NCBI GenBank assembly: GCA_023375785.1
Contig: SZWC01004776.1
Coordinates: 59,816-98,871, forward strand
DNA: 39,056 nt
Direction: 5' to 3'
DNA from: Penium margaritaceum
Taxonomy: Eukaryota > Streptophyta > Zygnematophyceae > Desmidiales > Peniaceae
A program made the translations under genes and the position numbers. Under the pieces are notes generated by a model. The model saw nothing but the letters and a program-made list of their open reading frames with translations, had not been told where the DNA came from and made no database searches. Each line of letters begins with the position of its first letter. Positions within the stretch are counted from its first letter, which is position 1. Of the stretch, positions 9,309 to 18,193 are shown piece by piece.

Positions 9309-9929
9309 CCATGGGGGGCGTATGAGCAACGGAAGCAGAAGCAGTGGGCGGAGCGTCAAGAGAACGCACCACATGGCGCCACACCGGCAGCAGCGTGAAG
9401 GAGCGTGAAATGATTGCACGTGAACGCCACAGGAGCGGTGAGCTGCGCACGGGAGCATTAACGACTGCAGCCAACACTAGCATTTGCAACAGCTGCACAG
9501 GCGGCAGCAGCAACAGTAGCAACAACCGCGTTGCGGCGCAACAGCAGCAGCAGCAACAGTAGCAACAGCAGCGCATCAGCCGTTGTAACAGCGGTATCAG
9601 TAGTAGGAACACATAGCATCAGCAGCAGCAGCTAGTGCAGTAGCGGCGGCAGTAGCAACAGCGTGCAACAGCAACCAGTAGCGGCGGCACTAGCAAGCGG
9701 CAGCCACGGCAGTAGCAAGGAGTAGCAGTAGCTACTGCGCAGTTTAGCAACAATAGCAGCATCAACAAAAGCAACGGCAGCAGCAACGGCGGCATGATCA
9801 AGCACCAGCAACAGTTGCTGCGTAGAGTAGGAGCAGTAGCAGCAGTGGCGGAAGCAGCAGCAACAGGAGCGACAGAAGTAGTAGCAGCAACCGTAGCAGT
9901 TGCACCCGCCGCTGCAGCTGCTGCTACAG
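9309..9929 (+). other. Element C leader, CAG/CAA-rich
   Basis: Dense CAG, CAA and GCA triplets from about 9470 to 9920, comparable to the leaders of A, D and F. Several apparent long frames on either strand are low-complexity by-products (poly-Gln, poly-Ala, poly-Cys/Leu). Confidence 0.65.
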
Positions 9930-10160
9930 GAGGGCCTCGCAGCCCTCTTGTGAGGGCCCTCGCCCCCTCGGAGGGACCCCCTCGACCCCAATTAGGGGGC
10001 CTCTCAGAGGGGGCCCGTCCGCCCCCCTCCCCTCCTTTCAAGGGGGCCCTCGGAGGGTCCCATCGAGCCCCTCTGAGGAGCCCCTGAGAGGGGCCCGTTG
10101 GCCCATTTTGGCCGACCGATGGAGGGGTTGACGGCGGAGAGGGGCCGACCCCCCCCCCTT
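9930..10160 (+). repeat. GC-rich block with short inverted G/C-run repeats in element C
   Basis: Repeated short words such as GAGGGGGCC, AGGGGGCC and CCCTCGGAGGG occur in both orientations, giving strong fold-back potential. No coding signal. Not seen in the other elements. Confidence 0.6.
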
Positions 10161-10282
10161 CGTCTGCCACTCGCTCGCTCGCTAAACGAGTGAGCAAGCA
10201 GTGAACGAGAGGGAGGGTCGGACAAGCCGGAAACCCCCCCCCTCTCCCTCCCTCCCCTTCTCCCCCTATTTTCTTCGCTGCC

Positions 10283-10560
10283 CTACCTTTGGGGTAATCA
10301 AGAAAAGGGGGTTACAAGTGAAAACAAACACAAAAAGGGATATGCCTGAAAAAAGTACAAAAGAGAAAGAAAAAAAAGGCGAGTGCTTGAGGCGATGAGA
10401 GGGGAGAACTAGAAAAAAAAAGGGGTGGAGGGTGAGGGCAAAAGAAAAAAAAAAACAAAAAAGGGGATGGAGGGTGAGGGCAAAAGAAAAGGGAAAAAAA
10501 AGAAACAAAAGAGGGGGTCTGAGGGCTAGAGAATAACGACAAAAAAAGGGAATCATCCAA
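10283..10560 (+). repeat. Purine-rich strand-biased tract in element C
   Basis: Almost only A and G on the plus strand, including runs such as AAAAAAAAAGGGG. The word GGATGGAGGGTGAGGGCAAA and a close variant occur twice (near 10424 and 10465). The poly-Phe/Ser frames on the minus strand are artefacts of composition. Confidence 0.8.
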
Positions 10561-11520
10561 CTACTACCGCCGCAGCAGCAACATTTTTCATAGCAACAAT
10601 AGCCGTATCGAGCGGAGTTGCAATGACTACATAATGCAGCGGCTGCACCAGTGCTTGCAGTTTCGACTTCTCAGCCGACAACGGATTGTGCGTCAGCGGC
10701 CATCTCCGCTTCAAGACGTATCCTGGACCAACGTCTCCCTGGGGCTTGTGGATTTTTGCGCGCTCTTCACTCCGTAGGATCGACGGCGGATTCGAGGCTT
10801 ACCATCTCCGAGGGCTGGGTCATCTACCGCTTGGAACAACAACCACACCTGCAGCCGTCACGCCTTCTCGTCTTGTAGCAGTCTTCGCTCTATTAGTGGC
10901 AGCAACATTACTAGCCGCAGTTAGTTAGACTTTACTCTCTGGGCGTGCTGTGGTAGTGCAGCTTGTCCCGTCTTGTCACGTTTGCTGACCTGGACGCTGT
11001 GACCTCTAGGGCTGACAGTACCTACTAGCCTCATTCTCTCCTGTGGCTTGATCTTTACCACCGGGAGTAGGTGCCCTCGGTACCTATCCATTGTCTAGCG
11101 CACGAGATGAGTGCGCGGACATCTGAGCAGGCACCCTACACGTTCGCTTTTTACCTACTGTGGTGATGGACATCATGGTTAGCGTCGCTGCTGGACGCAC
11201 CCTCCCTGCTGGCATCCACCTTGGCCACAGCCTTGTCCAAGCCTGCGTCCTCCACAGCATACGGATCTGCCGGAATTGGTAGATCTCCTAGCTAGAACTC
11301 TGGCAAGCATATTCATTGAGATTCACGGCATGCGGCAGACGGTGCAGCGGCTTTGTGACCTCATCACCGAGCGTGCTTCTGCCAGTATTTTGTTGACGGC
11401 CTCTTCCATCACATCTCCTCCATCCTCTCCTCCTTCCTCATCCGATGGTGTACCTTCAACTCCACCTACGGCCTATCCCAGGCTTCCACCATCCTCTCGA
11501 TCCTCCATTCTCCTCCGACA
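10561..11520 (+). other. Element C internal region, unassigned, with a short gag-like frame at 11276-11524
   Basis: No recognisable conserved domain. A frame at 11276-11524 encodes LARTLASIFIEIHGMRQTVQRLCDLITERAS followed by a Ser/Pro-rich tail. Its layout, a heptad-like helix then a Ser/Pro-rich stretch, loosely recalls the N-terminus of the A/D/F Gag. The likeness is one of composition and order, not clear sequence similarity. Confidence 0.35.
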
Positions 11521-14007
11521 ATGACGCCACTTCCCGATGACATGTCTTCATGCAGTCGTTCCAGTCATGTGTCCCTGCGGCGTCGGCGTCAGCGCTCCGC
11601 ACGCCGTACTCGTGCCGGTTTTGATACATCTTCCACCTCCTCGGCTTTCGTTGCTAAACCTGTCGAGGGGGAATGTGGTCACCGCACATTGCCTATTGTG
11701 ACCGTAGCGACAGATCCGCACTCGCGCCAGGCCGGCATGGCCTGGCGCTGACAGCACTCCACGCATGGCGTGGAGTCTCATCCCGACATGGCGTTCATGG
11801 TGGAGACTTGCCTGTCATCGTCTGGGCTAGATCTAGATCTTCCACAGCAGTAGGTGACATCAGGAGGAGCGCAGGCACAGTGTCCCTGGACGGTGCCACT
11901 CGCGACTCCGTTTGGTGGAGGCCAAGGGGTGGCACAGGAGTCCCGTACGGATCGGGATGCATCTACCGGACTTTTGGGGGAGAGTGTGCACACGACTCAC
12001 ACCACTCTGGCGAGTGTTGGATTACTTAGGACGTGCATGTCATTGAGGTCGACATCTACCCTCGGGCAGCAGCCGGACATTCTGCAACAGCAGGTTGCAT
12101 CAAGAGGAGTGCAGGTCCCGCGTGCCTTGGTGGTGTCACTCGCGACTCCAACAGGTAGGGGCTTGGTGCTGGCACAGGAGTCTCGTGCGGATCAGGATGC
12201 CCCATACATTTTTTCGGGGATGTTGGCGCATGGGAGTCACACCAGCCCGACATCGGTCGCAGTGCATGAGCAGAGTCGGCGAGCGAGTCTTTTAGAGGTT
12301 GAGGCATTCTTAAGAGCAGCAGTTCTAAGAGACGTCGCTTGGACATATGCTATAGCAGACACAGCAGGCTCCATCGTCTCATCTGCGGTACATGAGGACC
12401 AGCTTCAGCGTGAGGAGTCGTCCATGTTCCTAAATTCTCCGAGTTCCCGTACCCACGATAGAGCAGCGACATACATGACGGAGTGAGATGGTGGTCCTTA
12501 CTCTATCATCGAGCAGGTGGCACCGACCAGCCTTCCCGGCGAGGCACTGCGTGACCGCCAATTACGCTTGCAGGTTGTCTTGACGGGCGTTGTCGAGCTG
12601 GAGTCCTACACACCTGTGTCCACTACGACGGCAGTTGAGGACAGTGGAGCAGATCCCTACACGCAAATAGAGTCACCTCGTCATTAGGAGCTGAGTTCTT
12701 CCCCTTCGTGTTCACCTGCTCGTGACCTTGTTCATCACATCGACGCTGAGAGTGTAAGTACCTGCACGGTCGACATTTCCACATGCTCCACGGACTCTGA
12801 TGACTCCTCCTTCTCCTTCTTTCTCGGCATGCGGCCGCTCACTCCTTGTGTGACAGACACAAGTTGTGGTGTGGATGCGACACCTGCAGCTGCATCCGAT
12901 GTTCCTGTGTCTCAGCACATAGCGAGTTTGGTTGACCCCCAGGAGGATGCAGCAGCACCAGTTCCATCATCTTCAGCAACAGAGATGCACATGGAGTTGT
13001 ACTCACGAGTTGTGCAGTGTGCATGTGCAGCATCCAGTGAGGCAGAGTTCATCCTCCGCGAGGCAAACATGGGTCGGCTCCACATGTCCGAGGCAGATTA
13101 CGTTGACCTACAGGAGCGTGTAGTCATGCTACAGTGGGAGGTGATGGCAGCGCGTGAGCGATTCTTAGAGGAGGGGAGCATCACTGCTATTGGCACGAAC
13201 CTTCCGCCAGCAGCATCTGGCACACCCATACTTAGGGAGGATCTTGTACCAGCTCCGAGTATGTCGTCCGCTGGAGACAATGTCACAAGAGAGGTGAGCG
13301 TGCCTTTGGCTTCCGCCATCCTCGCTCCTGTCGACCCCATCATCGCTCCTCCTTCTTTTTCTACTACCATCATGCACCTTCATCTACCCGACTCACCTGC
13401 CCCATCGTCATCTTCATCCACGAGTGGTGATCCGGTTCGTCGTTCCAGCTCTCCTCTTCCGGCGGTATACCCTTGTGCCTCAAGGTGCTCTATCCCGCCT
13501 CGCAGGCCAGCTCTGCCACTTCATCCACGCTTGTGTGCTGCTTGCCCATTCCCTTTCCTTCGTCGTACACAAATGCATAGCAGAGAGAGGAGAGACTGAT
13601 TTGGGACCCTTCGCAGTCACGCGAGGGCTGGTACACTCCAAGTGATGCAGATACACGTGAGGAGTCGTAGCCGGAGACACCACTTCGTCTTTGAGCTCGG
13701 GTGCCTACTCGCACGTGACAAGGGGAGCTATCTTAGCATGATGGACACACCACATGACTCATCGCCCAGGATTTGTTTACTTACGACATCAGCATTTCCA
13801 TCAAGGACATCGCTGCCAGGTTCATCTGCCCATGGGGAGTGTTGTGTGGACCTCGACTTGACGCGACGTCATGGGAGATGCATGGCGAGGTCCACGCTCT
13901 GTTGTGAGCATCTACAACATCACGCATGTGGCTCATGCTACGTGCCTGCACAGTTGCATGTGGATGGTAGCACACTGTTGGTCGAGACCCGGACACTTGG
14001 TGCGTAG
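11521..14007 (+). pseudogene. Element C unknown reading frame, ~829 codons with five internal stops
   Basis: One plus-strand frame stays open from 11521 to 14007 apart from TGA 11749, TAG 11851, TGA 12484, TAG 12685 and TGA 13597. I do not recognise the product. It begins with a Ser/Arg-rich stretch (HVSLRRRRQRSARRTR). It contains an imperfect ~60-residue duplication (near 11840-12010 and 12080-12260). A likely helical or coiled segment follows around 13080-13170 (YVDLQERVVMLQWEVMAARE), then Ser/Pro-rich low complexity. No protease, zinc knuckle, integrase, RT or RNase H motif is visible. It lies between C's leader and its 3' purine tract, where gag-pol would normally be. It could be a diverged gag, a captured host gene or an element-specific accessory protein. 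That it was once coding is likely; its role is unknown. Confidence 0.6.
13846..13895 (+). repeat. Inverted repeat with 10-bp perfect arms in element C
   Basis: GTGGACCTCG at 13846-13855 is the exact reverse complement of CGAGGTCCAC at 13886-13895, with a 30-nt loop that contains GACGTC. Confidence 0.75.
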
Positions 14008-14368
14008 TACCACTGTCACGAGGAGACCATGTGATCGTGTGTCTCTACTATGTGTGGCTATGAAATGTGTGACATGTGCATGCGGGCTAGGTCGCTCTTA
14101 GTGGTCGAGACCCGGCCACTTGGTGCGTTGCACCCGTGTGACAAGGAGATCCCCCCATGATCTTGTGCTTGGATGATGATACTATTGTGTTGGATTGCTC
14201 ATAGCGGTCGAGACCCGGGCCCTGGTACTCCCAGTGTCACGAGGAGACCATCTTGTCGTTTGACATGTGCATGATGTGCATTACACTTGTTTTTGTGCAT
14301 GTGCATCACTCCTCTTGTGGTCAAGACCGAGACACTTGGTGGGCTGTGCCAGTGTCCAAGGAGATCCT
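13980..14368 (+). repeat. Four imperfect tandem copies of an LTR-like motif near element C 3' end
   Basis: Copies start at 13980, 14103, 14206 and 14319, spaced 103-123 bp. Each opens GGTC(G/A)AGACC and carries GGACACTTGG-like and GAGGAGACC-like words. The same motif occurs in the C LTR at 8846-8895 and, more weakly, at 8991. Confidence 0.8.
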
Positions 14369-14397
14369 AGATGTATAGCAGATGTGTGCCTCTGTAT

Positions 14398-14450
14398 ATG
14401 TGTGTGTGTGTGTGTATGTGTGTGTGTGTGTGTCTGTGTGTGTATGTGTG

Positions 14451-14490
<40 letters not shown>

Positions 14491-14492
14491 CA
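14398..14492 (+). repeat. (TG)n microsatellite
   Basis: About 95 bp of TG dinucleotides with a few TA, TC and GC interruptions, between the tandem motifs and the C purine tract. The apparent Cys/Val and His/Thr frames across it are not genes. Confidence 0.95.
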
Positions 14493-14581
14493 TGTGTGAG
14501 TTCACTCATGCATGTTATGGCTTGTCATACGCTATTGTTCCATGCCTTGGCTCACTTTCTTCTGGCGTTGACAGCCATGTC

Positions 14582-14593
14582 ATCCAGGGGGAG
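14582..14593 (+). promoter_or_regulatory. Element C polypurine tract
   Basis: ATCCAGGGGGAG ends directly before TGTTCG, the start of the C 3' LTR. Confidence 0.8.
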
Positions 14594-14714
14594 TGTTCGT
14601 TTGTGTGGCTTCCACCCATCACGACTTACGCCAATGGATTACCCATACTACTCACATTGGGGGTATATGGTGGAGGAGATCGTGACGACACGACAGGCCT
14701 TTCGAGTGTCCCGG
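14594..14714 (+). repeat. Element C 3' LTR, piece 1
   Basis: Aligns with the start of the 5' LTR (8630 onward): shared TGGCTTCCACCC, CACATTGGGGGTA and GACAGGCCTT. It is cut at CCCGG, the target duplication of element D. Confidence 0.92.
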
Positions 14715-15350
14715 TGTTGTGATTTGTGACGTTCTTGTATTGTCTACTGTGACCACTCAACCGTGTCCATACTTGTGCAGATCCCTTAGGCGGGCCCTGG
14801 TGACACCAGTGCGACAACTGGTGGCGGACCACCAGCTTGGAGCTGGCCGACTACCGTTCCAGAGCCCCAGACACTGCCGGGACTTCCTGTTGTTTTTTCT
14901 ACAGCTTGTAGGACTTCTTCGGTGGACTAGCCATGAGCCCAATTTGCATGTTTTTGCATTGGCTGTTGTTTTTCTGATGATGGATGCATGCGTGTGACCA
15001 GGCGTAGCGTCTGTCTTGTAATCCTGTACATCTAGGTGCAGGCGGCGTAGCATTTTGACATGTGTGCGCATAGTTATGGCCAAAACAGTGGTTTTGGGCC
15101 GGTTTTAGGACAGCTCTTGGACCGTTGCGTGCGGCACCCGCTGTGCGTCGCGGCAGCTATTTATGCCATGGACCTGTCTTTTGTCGTTTCTCTTTGCAAA
15201 TGCTATTGAAGCATTAAGACACTTTGCCTTGTGTCCCCTAGCCAAACTCTTGCCGTTGCGTGCACGACTTGTGACTGTCCTCACCGTCTGATCAAGCACT
15301 AACACCTAGACGACGGGAGTGTTGCTAGGAAGCTTCCTTGCATCTTCTCA
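14715..15350 (+). repeat. Element D 5' LTR (636 bp)
   Basis: TGTTGTGATTTG at the start, CTTCTCA at the end. It contains the GGCCAAAAC/GTTTTGGGCC inverted repeat (15078-15100), a TATA-like TATTTATG at 15158 and AGGAAGCTTCCT near the end. Confidence 0.93.
15158..15165 (+). promoter_or_regulatory. TATA-like box in element D LTR
   Basis: TATTTATG follows a GC-rich inverted repeat and lies at the same place in the A, D and F LTRs (37530 in the F 3' LTR). Confidence 0.5.
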
Positions 15351-15362
15351 TGGTATCAGAGC
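15351..15362 (+). promoter_or_regulatory. Element D primer-binding site
   Basis: TGGTATCAGAGC directly after the LTR; complementary to initiator tRNA-Met. Confidence 0.92.
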
Positions 15363-16164
15363 AGTGAGACACTCCTCACTAGGCTGCGCAGCAGAGACGC
15401 AGCAGAGCAACAGCAGTGAGAGTCACCGTTGCAGCAGATCAACTAGGGCCTGTCGAAGACAGCCGGGCGCCGTCGACGCAGCCCACACCTGTCACGTGAG
15501 AAAGCACCAGCGGCGTTGCCACCGTACCAGCAGCAGCGCAGCAGTAAAGCAGCAGCAGCAACAACGGCAGTAGCAGTGCCGTAGAACACCTATAGCAGCG
15601 CGTGGGGGCTGTAGCGAGTGCAGCCGCCGTCCGCAGCCGCAGCGGCGGCCGCGACGACAGCAGCACAGCGATAGCAACGCACTAGTAGCAGCGGCGGCAA
15701 CAGCAGCGCAACAACGGAAGCAGCAGTAGAGCGCGGCGGCGAAAGCAAGCAGCAGCTGCATCGCGCAGCAACACCAGCGGCATCGCGCAGCCACTGCTAC
15801 CACTGCTCCGCACGCAGCCACGCAGCTGCTCCTACAGCTGACAGCACAGCTACAGCAGCAGCTGAGCGAAAGCTGCTACGCAGCTTCCATGCAGCTTTCG
15901 CGCAGCCGCCGCAGAGCGGCTGCACGCTCGTGCACAACCGTGATAGAAAACCAAAAGGGAGTGATTTGAGCCGACGTCAGCAGTTTTGCTTGCTGACATC
16001 ATCAGGTCGTGCTGACATTAGCAACCTCCTACTGACGTCAACACCATACGTAGCCAATTTTGTTACCGGACAGTCAAAAGTTTCTAGAGTCTTAACTCCT
16101 CGAGAAACGCTGACGCTTTTGAAATCCGACAAACCTTACCTGTCGACTCATACTAAGAGGCGAC
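15363..16164 (+). other. Element D leader: CAG-rich, then TGACGTCA-type motifs
   Basis: CAG/GCA-rich from about 15490 to 15910. Then 15970-16050 has repeated GACGTCAGCA, TGACATCATCA and TGACGTCAACA words, followed by a conserved CTCGAGAAACGCTGACG block about 70 bp before gag. A and F carry the same arrangement. Confidence 0.65.
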
Positions 16165-17315
16165 ATGAACTCGTCTGACAACAAGGGGGAGGGGACAGGT
16201 GATGCCTCCTCCTCTTCTTCTGGAGTCCTGAGCCCACGCTCGCAGGCCATTGAGGACCTGCGAAACCAGCAAGATGAGATGCTTCGCCTACAGCGGGAGC
16301 AGACTCATGCTATCCACACGTTGACTAAGCTTCTGCGTGCCCAATCCATTGTCCCACGGCAAGTTTTCGAGGGAGCTGCCGGCGTTGCGGTCTCTACACA
16401 GCAGTCGGCTCAGGCACCCGTGACAGGAGGTAGATCTGACCTACCACCTCCTGATCTCCTAGATTATGATCCATTCATGACAGGCATCACAGGCGACTCC
16501 CCAGATCATGAGATTTGAGTTCTTCAAGAACGCCTCCATCAGCTGCAAACGGGCACCAAATCTCCTCAGTTTCCTCCGATACAATCGTCACCCAACTATC
16601 CCGGTGACTATCCCCTTCCAGGAGTCTTCCCCATTTCTCGTCCTCCTCAGCCTGCGGTTGCTCTCCCCACGGAGCGGCAACCCAAGGACTTTGAGACACC
16701 ACCTCCATAGTACATCAGTGAAGACGGATTCGACTCCTAGGAGATCCTCTTTCAGGTTTGGGCTACTTCGGAGGGAGTGTGGCCCTACTACTACAGCCCG
16801 TATTAGCCTACAGACCCAGCACAGGTGCTAACAGCAGCCAGGGCGATGCGCGGACTCCTGTATGCCATGCCACGCGAGACGGTCGTCGACTTCTACCCCT
16901 TTCTTGGCGAGGCCGGCAAAGGCACCGGCGCCGATCCACGCGGAGGTTGGGATCTGGCATTATCCCTGTTAGCCGTAGAGACGCACACCACTCGTGCAGC
17001 ACACATTCGTGCCTTCCACTCTCTCCGTGAGGGGCCTACAGAGTCTGCAGCGGATTACTGGCGACGCGCCATGCGCATCTACATGCGCCTTGGTACCTCA
17101 GGAGGCACACATCTGTGGGCGCTTCGTACGATGATGCTCGGAGTTTGCCTTGATTACACTGAAATCTTCACACGGTACAGCGACGCTGTCCTTGAGCCCT
17201 TTTCAGCCACTCTGCAGCTTCTCCCCTGGGCGCATCAGCTCTTCCTCTAGGTGACTTCAGCCCGCGAGGCAGCCGTGGCCCATCACAAAACTTCTCTTGC
17301 TGCAGTAGTCGTCGC
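16165..17315 (+). pseudogene. gag: Element D gag, N-terminal part (broken, cut by element E)
   Basis: The ATG at 16165 sits in the context CGACATGA, as in F at 31152. The protein opens with acidic/Ser-rich residues, then a heptad segment (RNQQDEMLRLQREQTHAIHTLTKLLRAQ). A capsid-like region follows (ARAMRGLLYAMPRETVVDF, AADYWRRAMRIYMRL, TLQLLPWAHQLF). Stops include TGA 16516 (Arg in F) and TAG 17248 (Gln in F). The frame runs to the E insertion point, GTCGC at 17311-17315, and resumes beyond E. Confidence 0.88.
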
Positions 17316-18193
17316 TAAAGGGAACAAGACGAATCTATTGCAACTTGTTTTGTGCAAAACGGTGCTGATTTGAGTGAGTTATGGTTGGGTGAGGGGCGGC
17401 CATGGATCCGTCGTAAAACAAAAGTACAAGTGCTGAGCGTGAGCATAAAAAAGCTCTAGGGGGTGGGACTCGCTACTCGAGCCCACCCATCGGCCGGCGA
17501 GCAAAGCTCGCCGGCGCTCAATTCCCAGGTGCGCGGAAATTCCGCGCACGACCCTAAATCCGGCTCTAGGCCGGTTCCATGTTTGCACACGACCTACGTC
17601 AGTCAAAAATACCCAGCCTTGACTTCAAGGTCACATCTAGGTCTGCGAACTCAAGCATCAAGCATGCAGGATCAAATAAAAGACAGGACCACACTAGGTC
17701 CCCTATGACTAATNTGAGCATAAAAAAGCTCTAGGGGGTGGGACTCGCTACTCGAGCCCACCCATCGGCCGGCGAGCAAAGCTCGCCGGCGCTCAATTCC
17801 CAGGTGCGCGGAAATTCCGCGCACGACCCTAAATCCGGCTCTAGGCCGGTTCCATGTTTGCACACGACCTACGTCAGTCAAAAATACCCAGCCTTGACTT
17901 CAAGGTCACATCTAGGTCTGCGAACTCAAGCATCAAGCATGCAGGATCAAATAAAAGACAGGACCACACTAGGTCCCCTTTGACTAATCTAGCAGTAGTG
18001 TTGGCTGAAGGGCTGGAGCTGGGGCATTGCTGCCGAGAGGGAAACGAGTACAGGAGGGGGAGAGAAGTGGATGTCTGGTGTGCTCAGTGCTGACGCACGC
18101 GCTCACTGTGCGTCACCTCCGCTCTCAGAGTCAGCAAGCCCTGCACACTCATGGCCACCGCAGAGTCGTACATATATACAGGGAGGATTAACA
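17316..18193 (-). repeat. Element E 3' LTR (contains duplicated join)
   Basis: Plus-strand text starts TAAAGGGAAC and ends GATTAACA. Bases 17440-17713 recur at 17715-17988 across the N at 17714; without that the LTR is 603 bp, as on the other side. Confidence 0.92.
17440..17988. other. Probable assembly join: 274-bp direct duplication around N at 17714
   Basis: The two copies differ by about one base and are separated by a single N. Removing one gives the LTR the length of its partner (603 bp). Confidence 0.85.

Noticed and set aside
9619..10197. Long minus-strand frames rich in Cys and Leu (also 228-747, 15439-15821, 30244-30859)
   Set aside because: They are the reverse complement of CAG/GCA triplet runs in retrotransposon leaders; no conserved motif, and unrelated between copies.
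10266..10560. Minus-strand Phe/Ser-rich frames resembling membrane proteins
   Set aside because: Produced by the purine-rich tract; composition only, no gene structure.
14267..14729. Frames with poly Cys-Val or His-Thr across 14398-14492
   Set aside because: Translation of a TG/CA microsatellite.
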